Below, one piece after another: positions 13,195-26,847 of a DNA stretch of 64,000 bases. The notes beneath the pieces are model-generated. The model saw only the letters and a list, made by a program, of their open reading frames with translations, had not been told where the DNA came from and did not search any database. Source of the DNA: Chaunax sp. Z400. Lineage: Eukaryota; Chordata; Actinopteri; Lophiiformes; Chaunacidae. A program made the position numbers and the translations under genes. Every line of letters starts with the position of its first letter. The stretch's first letter is position 1. The stretch lies in contig CM075189.1 of assembly GCA_037577475.1 (NCBI GenBank), forward strand, positions 18,205,839 through 18,269,838, given 5' to 3'.

Positions 13195-13290
13195 CCACCA
13201 GTCAGTCAGATCTGAAGAAGCCTCTTGGATGAGAGGTGAAACGTCTTCAAACCCCAAACAGAAGTCCAGTTGCTTCAGATTCAACCTTCA
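13195..13290 (+). repeat. Interspersed repeat with hammerhead-like core, copy 1
   Basis: The core at 13212-13242 reads CTGAAGA, then CCTCT, the loop TGGATG, AGAGG, and TGAAAC. This fits the hammerhead ribozyme boxes CUGANGA and GAAA flanking a stem II of five clean base pairs. A second copy with an identical 31-nt core is at 58641-58671 on the same strand, which shows that this is a dispersed repeat. Penelope-like elements and retrozymes are known to carry such ribozymes. Stems I and III and the cleavage triplet are not convincingly formed here. A competing 8-bp pairing also exists, ATCTGAAG at 13210-13217 with CTTCAGAT at 13273-13280. The repeat call is firm; the ribozyme reading is inference. 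Confidence 0.65.
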
Positions 13291-14200
13291 AGGACTTAAA
13301 AAACAAAGCTGCCCTAAAAGTTCAACTTTACATCCTTCGAACTGCCTCCAAGACAAAGATCCAGAAAAAAAGATAAATATCCCCCAATTAACAGCATATG
13401 GACAATTTTACAGAGAGCCAGAGATACAGTTTGTTGGCTTGTCCCTTTAAAAGAAGCTTTGGCACTGTGGCACAGTGCATCATAGGCAGCAGTATTTAAT
13501 GTCTCCTATGATAGGTGATAAAACTGATGAGAAAATTTATTGGGCAGCCTACAGTGTGCTTTGAGAGTTACTTGAAGAGGACAAGCCCTTCCGCTCAGCA
13601 CCGCATGAGGTTAACAATCAAGCTGTGGCAATAAAAAAAAACAAAGGAAGTTGCAAAATCCATCTTTTTTATGCAGCCTGTATGAGTTTTTACAACACCT
13701 TTGTTTTTTTATTTCATTATTCTCAAACTCTTTGCTGCGCTCCAGCTGTTAGGGGCAGAAATCAAGTGCTCTATCCTCAGCAACTCTGTCAAATGAACTA
13801 GTCAGGTCATGTGAAAACACTTCCAGATGGACGTTTGCCATATAGGAGTTTTCAGTGTCAATGTCTTGCATGCATGTTTGAAGCTAGCAACTTTTACAGG
13901 TGTGAAAGTATGTTGAATCCATTGTCCCTTCTATATTCCTGCAAGCTGATTGAATCAGTGTGGAGTGTCAGTGTAAAGCCTGATAATTCTTTAGGGGGCT
14001 GATTTGACCATTATAGATGGACAAGAAAAAAAAAGTCTACTTTCTCACTTTAGTCAATCAAGTAAATGGACCCCTGGGTGGCAGGTCTGGGGTACCTAAT
14101 GGGCTCATCAGGGAGGTGGGGAATGATGATGGGAATGAGCAGCAAGGGGAAGGGTATAGGCTGACCGATGTCCAGCCCTCCACTACATCCCCCTTGGCCT

Positions 14201-14201
<1 letters not shown>

Positions 14202-14231
<30 letters not shown>
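14202..14231. repeat. (CA)15 microsatellite
   Basis: A perfect AC run lies between the CCCCCTTGGCCTG and CCTCCTGGG sequences. It has no visible relation to an exon. Confidence 0.97.
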
Positions 14232-14233
<2 letters not shown>

Positions 14234-16652
14234 CCTGGGAGCCACCCTAGTCCCATATATTAGACAACCTGAATATCTGCTCAGGCTTTACAAGGTCAGC
14301 TGTGGAATTTGCATCGTTTTAGTGAAAACGTGATGTGATGGGAAAGTTTCTAAGTTAGTTTTTACGTTTTAAGTTAATAGAGACCTGACAACTTTGGGGA
14401 CATATTTGACATTAATAACATTAGCCCATGACTATGAAATATTCCACTCTCAACACAACGTTAGAGTTTAAGATGATCTGGTTCTAAGTGTGTTTGAAGC
14501 CATGTTAAAACCTTTAAACTCCACAGGTTTTACCTACGGAACTCTTCTGCCAACTGATTAAATTGTTATTCTGCGTTAAGCCTCGTTTAAGGTCAAATGT
14601 CCTTATCTTTAAAAACAGCACATCCGTTCAAGATGACTTTGATGAAGATTTTTCATCCCTACGCATCCAAGTAATGTTTCCTACTGGAACATCAAACGCT
14701 TTTCACAACAGTCTATAGTAAATTATTTTTCCTCCCGCAGTGACATATCAGGAAATGATCCCAGTAACGGTGTAAGCTAAAAATGAGGACAAAATGCAGA
14801 GGTGCTAAAATTACAGAGTCTGTACTTTGCATGATAATTTTAAAGCTTAATTTTAACCTTTTTTTTAATAAATTCCAAGTTAACAAAATGGCCCAGATTT
14901 TCTTTCAAATTAAAATGATAAGTGCAAGTTATACTGTACAAATCAATTAATCTGAGTTGTAAGTATTATATTATAAGGAACAGGTTTGAGTTTAATGGTT
15001 CGAGAGATCTGTTTATGAATGAGTGACTAGTCAAGCTTTGAAGATTATGTGGTCCAGTCTTATTATTATGGCAACAACATTCACCTCACAATGCTAAAAC
15101 GTTTGCAATTACATCAGATAATTTTAATGGCATGGTTCCTTTACACCCACTGTACTAAACAAACCCCCCAGTATGCCCAGTGTCCTCCTCTGTTAGACGC
15201 TACAGTGGTTCAGTTATACAGTACATATACCACTCTAAATCATGAACACATTGTATCAGTGAGATTGTCGATAATTTACCACAATCTAGAGGTGTATATT
15301 AGAATTATTATTTCTGTGAATGTACTGTTCATTATCACTTTAAAATCTCAATAATGATAATGTAGCATTAAGGTCTACATTACCGTGGGTTCTCTCAGTG
15401 ATCTGTCCAGATGACGTTTCAGGTAACCGTCTTTATTTTTGAATACACCAAAATAGCAAACGTGAACTTCCAGCTTTTCAGGTTCACGCTCCTGCGACTC
15501 CTTCAGTCATCAGTCTCTGTGACCATCTCAGGCAGTGCTCTCAGGTCCAGCACGCTACCGCAGATTAGGGAGAGATAGAGCAATCACTTCAACACAAACC
15601 ACCTCTTATGATTAACTCTCTCTCCCTGACACCTGGAACTGCTCCCACACTCTCTCTCTCTCTGCTACCACTGAGCGCTGACCAAACCACAAATAATAAT
15701 GCTGATATTATTTGGTAGATAAAATCAGATACCACAGATGCACTTTTTTGTGTGCTACTGACAATTTGGGGTATAACAATAAATCATTTCACATTTTAAA
15801 TCCATGAAGTTCTTGTCTGATAATTGTTTGACTGTACACACATTTGTTTGCAGGTGCACGTGTGGGCATATCCATCTGCAGCTCAAAAATATTATCATTA
15901 TGAGTACACATAGGTGGGCTGTGCTAATCATTTGTCCCAGCATGCCATTCAAACAGCATGGCAATCACAGTATGGAATGAATATGGAACACGTTCCAGAT
16001 GCACTGATGTGGAGACTGGGGCCTTTAAACACACACACATACACACACATGCACACATACAGAAGACTCCTTACACAATACTTGCATTACATGTTCATGC
16101 CTTACTGTTTTATTCTCATGGTTGTAGTATTATATGTATATTTACTCTATATACTGTATTTTTCATGTATTTGTTCCTTCCTAGCTTTCTGTAATTGGAT
16201 AACTAAATATTCATATCTGATTAATATTTTAATCTCCTCAAATACCATGCCTTTTTTTTTTGATAAATCGATTGATGAGTCTTGACTTAAAAGTTAATTA
16301 GTACCTGTTACTTGCAATTCATTTTTGTTTTTTCATGGCCATGTATCGTATGCCTAATAGTGTGTAAATAGACTTTGTAATTGCTTTTTAAATTAGTTTG
16401 TAACATGGTTGTTTCCATAATATAGACACAGATGAAATTTAAAACATCCAAAATATTTTTGTAACATTTGTTTTTGCATTTAATGGGGAAAAAAATAATT
16501 TAGATTATATAGAGACAGACAAGAAATATAGCAAAAGAGAGTGGTATGACTTACAACATAGGTTTCCATCCTGGAGTTGAACTGCAGAAGTTGGGGTTAT
16601 GTGAGTACATTTGATGCAAAATCTGATAATCAATTTGTTTCTTTCTTTTTAG

Positions 16653-16782
16653 CTCCGAGACACCAAATCCAGCAGTCAGAATACAACACTTCTTCATTTC
16701 CTGGCTGACAAGTGTGAAGAGAATTATCAAGCTATTTTAAGGTTTCCAGATGAACTGGAGCATGTGGATAATGCCAGCAAAG
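16653..16782 (+). CDS. diaph2: diaph2 internal exon: FH2 segment LRDTKSSSQNTTLLHFL...NASK
   Basis: This 130-nt exon encodes 43 codons plus one base (phase 1 at its end), from LRDTKSSSQNTTLLHFLADK through CEENYQAILRF to PDELEHVDNASK. Acceptor TTTTTAG and donor GTACGT are standard. The split codon G|TG with the next exon restores Val, giving ASKVSAE as in mammalian DIAPH2. The segment follows the GNYMN core in FH2 and contains the conserved D-T-K-S...T-L-L-H-F run. Family members I recall have Gln-Lys before TTLLHF, whereas this exon has Gln-Asn (codon AAT), and the preceding residues are SSS rather than SAD or STD. The exon is otherwise intact, so the change may be a real lineage substitution. 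The downstream intron of 28.7 kb is the longest complete one in the window. Confidence 0.95.
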
Positions 16783-19700
16783 GTACGTCTCATTACAACC
16801 TCATCTTCTGTTGAGTACAAACTGGAGAAAGCTAAGGTCTTTACTATAGGTGAACAAATACCAGTAGAAATCCATAAGCGCCTTGTCATTTTTGCTTAGC
16901 ACTATATTCAGTAATTACTTTTTTTAATGTATTTTCATCATTAAATTTTTTTTTCCTTGATTGTAGCTAGCATTATCTCTTTTTGACAGGAGTAGAGTTG
17001 ATTTTTTTTCTGACCACACTGTCAGGCTGCCATTAAACTAATTCCACTCTAATTCTATTCTGAACCATTTGGTGGAATCCCTGCAGGCTTATTTACTTTG
17101 TTAGTGCTATAATTGGTTATTTAATCTAATTTAACTAATTATGCACTTCACCGAGGCTGCCAGCCATTGTGTAAGTGGACTAAATTGTCTTTGTGCGATC
17201 TATATACTTGGATAACTATATGCACAAATTTACATTATATCAACTTTGTCATTTCTTGGAAATGAAAGAGATGTCAGTTATTTGTCTGAGACCAGTAAAT
17301 GAATGTCTTTTCCACAAAATCCTCTGAAACTATTTAAAGAGAAGGAATGGGGAAAAAAACAAACTCTGGGAACAATACAAATTCAGCTTGATGAAAGCAA
17401 ATGAGTAAAGCTGAAATCTCTGTTGACAAGCTTCTACAAATTAATTTTATTAGGTTTACTTTGAGGCACAAAATAACATTGTGATCAGAGGCTGTGCACT
17501 GGTCAACATCTTTGGGAAGCTTTTACTGCCAGTCAAACAGTAGAGCACTGTTTAATTATTTGCCACTCCATCTCCAAATCGTTCTCCAGAGCTTTTCGTC
17601 ACCGGTCAAGTAAAGTGGCTAAAGAAAATTTAATAAAACTGTGTTTTCACCTAAAACAAAACACTGCTATCACAACCTGCCTCTGAAGCCTTGACAAAAG
17701 AGTGGGAGATGCTGACTGAAGGCAAATGATAACAAATTTATTCAAATAAGGATAACCAAACAAGCTCAAACCAGTGCAATCAGATGTGGCTGCCGACTTA
17801 ATTCATGATGTGAAAAATAGTCATGGTTTATTTAGAAAGACAAGCTGTTACCATGCAAACAGCACAAAAATAATAAAGTAATAAAGAAAGTAATATCAAC
17901 ACCATACAATACAATAAAAACAAACATATTGCATACATGAAGTAGAATAGTGAAAACAGGTGATAAGAAAATCACCATGCGGTTGTGCTTTCTCGTTTAA
18001 TGTGTGAACATACATACAAAAACCTGTCGCCCAACCATATGATGTCTGATTTATTGTTACAGACTTATGGGTGGGGGTGACAAATTCAAAAGTAATCAAA
18101 TGGCCATATACACTAGTCGGAAGGTGTACAGTTAATATTATGGATAAGTGCAATCAGGCCTGAGTACTTTCCATAAGAAATCAAAATTTTACCTGCCTTG
18201 ATTAGCTGCCAGACTCTATGCATGAAAGTCGACTTTTTTTCCCCATTCAAAATGCTTCATCCATAGACAACAATTCAAAATATCTCTGAATTTGAATGCA
18301 GGTTATTGCTGATCATTGTTAATTACATCACTGAGTAGTCCATTATTTTATCAACAAAAGCCTGTTTTATTAATAATAATAATAAAAATAATAATTTCTA
18401 TTAAAGCAGTCATCTATCACCAATGTTCTACTGTATCTAATCCACTCTTATTTATTGTATCACCAGGAAGTTTACTCACTATTTTGAGCATGATGTCTTT
18501 CACCTTGTAAATGTACAGCACGGTAGAGTACAGTAGGTCATTGCAATCAAAAGGTACTCTGTCATTATCACTTCATTTTCTTAACTTTTTTTTTTCTCAC
18601 AAATGCATCATGCTGCCTCATTCAGGTTCGCTGGCTGCCCCTTGGCATCGTGCTCAAAGCCAAAAATGGCCCAAATTGGTGGCGTAGCATTGGGCTTATT
18701 GATTAGTAAGTAAGTAAGTTAGTTTTAGGCCCCCTCTAAGTCGAGCACAGTGGCTCCCTGACTCGGCAAGTGTCCCCCCATCCCAGCCTGAGAGCCATTC
18801 AAATCATGACACAGGATACCATATGTTGTGACACAATCAAGTGAACATTATTTGTATATTAGATTACAAAGATTATTGTGTTTATATTGCATATAACACA
18901 CCATCATGTACTGTAGTGTTCACCAGCAAAACAAGAAACACACAAAAAAATGTGTTTATGATGATAATAACCCAGCGGTCGGCATCACATGACTGCAGTA
19001 TTGCAGCAATACAGTTATTGTCACAGCCCGAACAAAAACAGATAGTTCTATGTCTTATTACAATATACATCTCTATGCTTATAGACTAGCTTGGGTGCAT
19101 ATAGAGTTGAGACTGGAAGCTTTAGGTTACTTTTAACTAAGACCAGCACAAAGGGATTTTCTCCTATGAGACTGTTCCTCTCTCCTAGGACTCGGAAATT
19201 ATCAAAGCCCACCTGTATCAAGGTCAGTTGTGATTAGAATTCACTTTATTATGCAGTGAGGCAGGGGGAGTAAGCTACAGATGTTCGACATACAGTATAG
19301 GACAAAGGGAACGGCCATTCTTTGAACAGTAATTTTAGTAATATTAGTAAAAGGAATGGATTTTGTATCAATCCTGCAAAGCCAGCATTCTCCCATTCAC
19401 ACACACATTCATACACTGTTTGGTAGAGATTATCATCAATTTACCTCCGTCATGAAGGTTAATATTTCTCTCTCGTTTATAAGATAGCGGCGTACTTTAA
19501 AACAAGATAGAACATTCGAAAAACGGTACGAAGCACATACACATAAACACACACAAACAAAATAAGACTAAAACAAATTCTCACAAACTGCTGAATAGCA
19601 TGTTAGTATGTACTTTCATATGCAGCGGTAATCTTTGAGCATTTTTCTTGTTTTTAACCTTCCAAATGAATACAAAGTACAAGAAGTATAGCAGTAAAAT

Positions 19701-22335
19701 GTGTCCAATTTAAAAATAATTGTGCTGGTCAAGGACGCAACTGACAGATATGTGGATAACTACATGAAAACACTATCACAAACAGCAGTCATACTGTTTT
19801 TAACAGAATACCTGTGTGTGTGTGTGTGTTTGTTTATGTCACATAGAGGGAAATAAAACAAACGGCAAAATCGTTTCTGTGCATCATGAATCGGCTGCAG
19901 AGTTCCGAGCTTTCTGTCTGAACAGCGTAGTTGGTCAACATTGGTGTTGAAGGAAGAAGGAAGTGCTTCCTGGCCTCTTATCTGTTCTCGTTCAGTTATA
20001 CCTGTTGCCACTTTACAATCTGTAACTTTGATACTTACTTATGCATCAAGTTCAGCCTTGACAAATATTTATGTTATTGAAAATGCCACATAGTTTAAAA
20101 CAGTAAAAACAAGCAAATAGTAATAATGTATTATATTAAATTAATATGGTTCGGCTTTTGGTAAGGAGTCATAAAATAGCAGTTGTGACTTTTTTTATTT
20201 TTTATTTTATCTTTAGGTTGCATAGCTAAAGGCTTGACTTTGTTTTCCTTTCCCGCTCTTGTACATGCAAACATTTATTCATGTGAGCGATTATTTTATC
20301 AACTTTGATACAGATTAGTTCACCAAGAGAGCAATTCTCCCCTTCTTATTGGCATTGTGACTAAATTACTTCCATATTTCATTGTGAGCTCCATCTCTTT
20401 GTAAACAGAGGATTGGTACCCTCCTGTCACCATGTCATCTTGGAACTCCATTGATAAATCACTCTGAGGGATGAAGGAGTTGACGGAGAGTCTTGAGAGC
20501 TCAAAGGGGCTCAGGCCTCATTTAAAATGCCCTTTTTTCCCATTCTGTTCTCCCTCAGAATGTGACATACTGTCATCATTTTCAACCTGTTAGATACAAG
20601 ACACGTCCTTCATTTACCTTCAGTGAGTATTTTAGAGACACTGGAAAGCATTAGTTTCCTTAGTATATTGAAGATTTAATTATTTTTTTTACAATCCTGG
20701 TTACTGTAAATATTGCTATTTGTATGTGTGCCATACTTTTTCAACTTATCCTAAAATAGACTCATGTTTAACATGGTTGCTTATTCCCTTGTACCAAATA
20801 TCAGAGATATGATATCTTATTACAATGTTTGACTGCATACAGTATGTTTAATGCACCACATACTAGTTGTTAGTTTTTTAGGAATATACATTTTAATAAA
20901 TGAAATAATTTTATTCCATTCCATTTCTTTACTTTTACCTGCACTCAACCACTCTCATTTTTTATGCCTTATCTTATTGGCCTTCCAAAAGAATTTAAAC
21001 GTAACGCTAGAGTTTTCTTTTGATATTAGTTGTTTAATCTTTTTTTTAACGTAGGATGACACACCACTTAATGGGAGTGCAGTCGAGGCTGATCAAATAT
21101 GGTAGGTACTTTAGATGTATATGCATTCATACAGTATTGGAGAGTAGGATTATAATCATTTGAAATAGAATCATATACAGTCATAGAATCCATTATTTTC
21201 ATACCTCTGACCTCATCTTCATACCAGTGGTGAAGCCTTTAGAGAAGTGTCATTGGTCACTTTGCCTTGTTAAATACCCCCCAGAGATGAGTATGTGGGG
21301 CCTGACAATGGGAACTCAGTCTATGTGGTGATTCCACTCAATCAGTGGTGCACTGACAATCTGTCTTGACAATCCGGGAAAAGAGGAAATATGATACAAA
21401 TGTTCTCATAAATCTATTTAGTATAAGGCATAGCCAAGGGCAAAGTACTTTGGAGCCTGTGAAGGGAGAAAATGGAGAACGAAGGGAGAGAAAAAAAAAG
21501 ATGAACTCTGAGGATATTAATACCGCTGTGAATATATCTATTATCCACATTCATTCCAAGGCTCTGCAGCATAATAAAGCATTGCTCATTTCCCATTTAA
21601 ATTCCTGGCACTGCTTGGCTCCGTATTACGTAGACAAAATGCCTTTCTGGATGGGGTGTAACAAAGAAGGGACCATTTGTCTTTTGATTTCATTTGAGTC
21701 GCAGGGAATCATGGTGTTGGGAACTTTTTCCCTCATGCCAGATCAGGGAGGGTATTTTACTAAAATCTTCTGCAAAACTTGAAGAAGAATTGACATAATA
21801 CAAACCAGAGGAAGGAATGCAAAATATATATCAGGCTGATAAATTATTGGCGTTATAACAGAAAACATAAAATTACATTATTTTTTTTTTCCAATATTGA
21901 AATTATAGCTGATAAACAGAGCTGATAATATGAATTAAAATGTCTTACTTTGACTAGTCTACTATTTGCATTTTGCCATTGCATTTTATTTGAAGGCTAA
22001 GCAACCATAGGCTTTTGGTTTTCTAAATGTTTTTAGTTTGGTGTTGAGTATTTAACATGTGGACATGCATGCATTTACAGATTATGTCAAGAAGTTGAGT
22101 TCTTAGGCAAAGTGCTTGATTAGATTAAGAACTTATTTTGAAAATATGTAAAGGTGAAATTATTCGTTGTCTTATCAGTATCAGCCTTGCGAAGCAGGTG
22201 ATTATTTGTTTCCGGTATCATCTGAAGAAATTTGTATCATGAGTGTCTACAAGAAAGGCTTATCTGGTTCTCTGGCTTAAGGCATTTTCCAGGTGGTTGT
22301 CCCTTGTAGATAATGCAAGATGCAGATGCAGCCTT

Positions 22336-22570
22336 GGGGCGGCTGTGGCTCAGGGGGTAGAGCGGTCGTTCACGGAACAAAAGGTCGGTGGTTCGATCCT
22401 CAGCCCCTGCAAGTCCACAAGTTGAAGTATCCTTGAGCAAGATACTGAACCCCAATTTGCTCCCCGGGCGCCGCGTGTAGTGGCAGCCCACTGCTCCTCA
22501 GGGATGGGTCAAATGCAGAGAAAGAATTTCCCCATGTGGGACTAATAAAGGTATCATTATCATTATTATA
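22336..22570 (+). mobile_element. tRNA-derived SINE, copy 1
   Basis: The head GGGGCGGCTGTGGCTCAGGG carries an RNA polymerase III A box (TGGCTCAGGGGG), and the B box GGTTCGATCCT follows about 50 nt later. The body has TATCCTTGAGCAAGATACTG and the teleost-type tail ATGGGTCAAATGCAGAGA, then ACTAATAAAGGTATCATTAT ending in (CATTAT)n. Related but opposite-strand copies occur at 29.7-30.1 kb. It is not a working tRNA gene, because there is no cloverleaf beyond the head and no proper acceptor stem. The Repbase family name is not assigned. Confidence 0.9.
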
Positions 22571-25500
22571 ACAACACCAAAGATAGGAGCTTGACAGCTG
22601 TGCTATGACCAGGTCCCCTGCGTTAAGGTAACATGTTACGTTTGGTTTGCTAGTGCCAACAAAATCATTTCTTATCATCCTTTATTTGATATCCCACTGC
22701 TTAATTTCATTAGTGGTTTTGCTCTTTGGTTTGGCTCTCTGAATTAGCAGCTTTCATTACAGCCATGATATGCAGCAACTTGAAAAATGGGTGTCACAAC
22801 GACGAGTACCAATAACATCAAAGAGACCATTTCAGCCTTTGGAACAACAACAAAAAAAAAATCTATTTCACAGTCAGTGAAGTTTCCCTTCTTAGATTTG
22901 TTGCCATTCTCTCTCAGACATAATTGAATGACAATCTGATTTAGATCAGTATTAATATTCTCAATGGGAATTCCATTGCCATTTAATCGTGGGAGTTAAT
23001 AGGGTGTTGCATGGGGCTCAAGAATTAGCAGTATTTCAAGTTTACTGCAATTTATAAATTAGGAAATCGCATGCAGGGAAAACCCTAAAAACGGTATTTT
23101 AAATATAAGTTAATTGACTGCAGTTTAATCTTTTGTTGGGCATCTAACATGGCCACGAGATAATGTCATTGTGATTCTCCCAAAAGCAGAGAAACTGGTC
23201 ATGCATCCCAGAATTGTGAGAAAGATGAAATCCTTCTCCAGATTGCACCTTTTTTTTTCAGAATTTGATGGTGCATTCACCCAGATTGCACATGCAAGAC
23301 AACAGTGGAATGACTTTGTCTCTGTATGCACTTGAGAAGCTCAGCCTGTGCTCAAAGAATGAAGCTCACTGATGCTTTCCATCAAGTCTGAGATTTTGAG
23401 GGTCTGCAAGGAAGGAGAAAATAAGCCTAAATGCACAATGACTTGAAATTACAGTCATTAGTTTCAAATGTCCCACAATACTGAAGAAACAAAAAGCATT
23501 AAGTTAAAAGCAACATGGATTAGCCAAATCAGCCAGAAGGGTGCATTAACATACAAGGACAAGCTTTCAATGCCCTTTTCAATGCCCTGTTCTGACTATT
23601 ATTTTAAACTTAAATACTAAAATACTTTAAAAGGAACTATTTAGAAAATGCATAAATGCCAAATAGGTGAGAATAAAGTAGATAAGATCACATGGTTAAC
23701 ACACTCTGTTGGTTAAATCACAATGTTTGAACTGCTGATAATGATTGTGGCTTTGTTTACTTCCCCCCACAAGACAATCAAGTTTGAGAGCTCATCATTT
23801 ATGAGCTCTAAATCTGGCAAAAGGCACTTGTATTATCGAGTACATAGTCTTCATTAATGTACAAGTAATGGCATCACGTTTTGTGCATCGTTGCACATAC
23901 AGATTTACATGATTGTAGGCTCCTTAAAATATAGCAAACCAAAGCCAGAGGAAAAGAAAAACAGAAATATTATTGGCAGGTTTTCAGAATCACCCTCACA
24001 CCAAGATATGGTTTTGTTGAAGGCAAAAAATAAGAGAAGACTGTAAATGCTCCTACATTGCATTAAAAGTGTTTTATCTGCCTGCCATTATGTCATTGAG
24101 TACAAATAACCATTACTCAATGTAATGCTGTCACAATGTCTAGGAATGGAATCAATTTCCTCACAAGTTGTTTAAGGTGTACTCATCCCTGGACCCTGAA
24201 CGTGATAAAGCAGGATCAGCGAGGGCAGCAGTTTAAATGGACAGTCTGTCATGGAGAATATTATGAACAGGAAACAGACCTGTCTTGCTCCTCCAGCTCA
24301 AGGATGAGTGATGAGCACTAAAGAGTTTTTCTCCTTCTTGTTTTTCTTCTTCTTTTTTTTTATTCACTCACTCACTTCATGGTGAATGCTCGGTTCATTC
24401 CGAGACTTATACAGCCATCTCTATTTATTTCTTTTTTTTAATTTCTGTCCATCTCTCTTTCCCTCCGCTTATGATTTCTTTCATCACCCCTTTGGCCAGC
24501 CAGTGTGAGTGTAGACAGAGATAGACACATGCAGGGAGACCAGCCGTCGTGCTTAGCATCAGCCTCCAGTCCCTGACAGAAGATTTCAATGAGAGTTGAC
24601 AATGGTACCCAGGAATGAGAATAATGCTGTTTGCCAGCCTAGAAATTCAGCCTGTCAACGTAGACCGTTTCCTATGCTGGGAGTGCTCCATGAACTGAGG
24701 TGAACTGTGTATTTCTGCACTAACTCATAACTAGAACCAATCTAATAGTATAAAATTAAAATCAGTTTATTACTTTCAGAATGTATCAATAGTTGATTAG
24801 CAAACGGGTCTCAAAAACAGTCTGTATTGGTGACCAGAATTCAAATATTGCCAAGTAAAAGGTTCTGTAAAACCTAAATTAAATTAAATGACATGCAGTG
24901 ATTAAACTCAGGAGTGTAGAGTAAGGAAATCCCAGTGGACCAAAAGTAGCTACCCAGTGTGTATTTGCAGTAGAGGGAATGTTGTGTGGTGCACCAGGAA
25001 TAATTGGAGGAGCAAATTCATTTTTTCATCAAGTACTGGTCATGGCTTCTCTAAAATGCACATTACAATATGTGATAGTCAAGACATCCAGGGTTTGGTA
25101 TTAAATTGCAGGTTGTTTGCTTGCATGAAGAGTGGCTGAGCTGTGCGTGCACTTCAGGGTAGATTTCACGGAAGAGTGAGAAAAGCAAAATAATGTACCA
25201 CCGTTTTTGGAACCATGTTATTTTTGTCAAATGCACACAAATGCTTTGTCTTTTTTCTCCTCAAAAATGTACTGAATTATTTTCCAATTAGTTTATTTAA
25301 ATATTATATTTTAGCTTGGCTTCACATTTTAAGAAAATGTGATAATTACAATGAATACTCCACTGAAATATTTTGAATACTAAATAGCCACCCTCTGTAC
25401 TTTTTAATGGTGGCCATGAAATATCAGCAGCTTGCTCAGCAGCTACAAAGAATCTTCGCATCAAAATTTTCTTTTAAACTCATTGAACCTCTACTGCAGC

Positions 25501-26635
25501 TTTATCAATTTCTCAAAAGCCTTACCCTAGAATTTCAAATCAATTTAGTATTATTATTAGTTTGATAGTTAGAGAAGAACAATATTTCACAAATTTCTAA
25601 TGGATTTAGCTCCAAAATTTGATGTTTTTTTTTCTTTTTTCCATGGCACATGCTCCAACCTTCCACCTAGTTTCATCGTAATCAAGTAGTGTATGTGCAA
25701 TTGACCAAAACAGTCCAGAAAGCCCTATCTCGCAATGCAAAAAAAAAATTCCAGAGTCCGTGCCTTTATCTGGATCACTCCAAAACGTGTTCTTCCTATC
25801 TGCCCAACCATTTTACCAAGATTCATGAAAAGCTGTCAAGTATTTTATTTTTTATTTTTTTTTATTTTTTTTGTAATTCAGCTAAAAGACAAACAGACTA
25901 ACAGACTAACCAACCAATGCACCACTCACAGCAGTGCCTCAGAGCAATACGCTATACATAATAATTGTACTGGACTCTCAGTATTTCAGATCTCCTGTGA
26001 TTGGCTGAGCACATTATCGCAATGCTTGAGATTTGCATTCATGTTATTATTAACACTTACTTTACAATATGCATTGTGCTTTGGTAAAAGCTTGTAACAT
26101 GAGGTCAGATAAAATTTGTTTGCCCTGACAGTTATTGAGCAACAAACAAACAGGTGTATTGGTGTAATTTCTTCACTTACAGGACATTTTAGCAACCATT
26201 AGGGTTGAAATGATTTTTTAAAATTTTTTTTGTTATGGAGGAAATTGATAGAAGATCAATGTGATTCTGATAAGTAATATAATCATGAGGATTGTACAAA
26301 TGAGCAGGAAATGTAATTTTCTGAGATGTGATCTCTGCACCCTCCAGATAAGGCCTTGTTGAAGGGTTACAATACCAAGAGCTAGAGATATATTATCTTT
26401 TTTTTTCTTTTTTTTCTTTTTTTTTTTATATCGACTGACTGAAAGAGCATATTCTTCAGTACAATATGCCATTTATATAGTTGGCTTGTGTGATGGCTCA
26501 GTGGGAAGATCTATTTTTTAAAGACTAAGCTTGCCAAATAGGTATCATACTATTGTTGAATCATTCATTTCAGCATGAACTGCTGTTCCAAGTTCTCCTT
26601 CACAGACCACTTTTATTATTCCTTTTCAAATCCAG

Positions 26636-26640
<5 letters not shown>

Positions 26641-26729
<89 letters not shown>

Positions 26730-26847
26730 TAGATAGATAGATAGATAGATAGTTAAATACATAGATAGAGAGAGAGAAAATAGAGAGGGAGAGAGAGAGA
26801 GAGAGAGGGAGAGACAGAGAGGGAGAGACAGAGAGGGAGAGAGAGAT
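26641..26847. repeat. Compound microsatellite (AT)42-(GATA)n-(GA)n
   Basis: Perfect AT runs from 26641 to about 26725. It is followed by AGAT/GATA units to about 26752, then a purine-rich GA block interrupted by GGGAGAGACAGA units. The AT part can fold on itself, and the GA part is pure polypurine on this strand, a type of tract that can form triplexes. Confidence 0.97.

Larger units (their letters stand above)
11586..16652 (+). other. diaph2 intron, 5067 bp, GT-AG
   Basis: A phase-0 U2-type intron with donor GTAAAC and acceptor TTTCTTTTTAG behind a good pyrimidine tract. It contains a degraded LINE-like piece on the minus strand (11700-11960), CA microsatellites at 13139-13183 and 14202-14231, and a repeat copy with a hammerhead-like core at 13195-13290. 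CGTGAAC and GTTCACG form an imperfect inverted repeat near 15462-15488. The rest holds no feature I can name. Confidence 0.9.

Noticed and set aside
22336..22410. A tRNA gene.
   Set aside because: A and B boxes are present, but the sequence continues into a SINE body and tail shared with other copies, and a complete cloverleaf is not formed.
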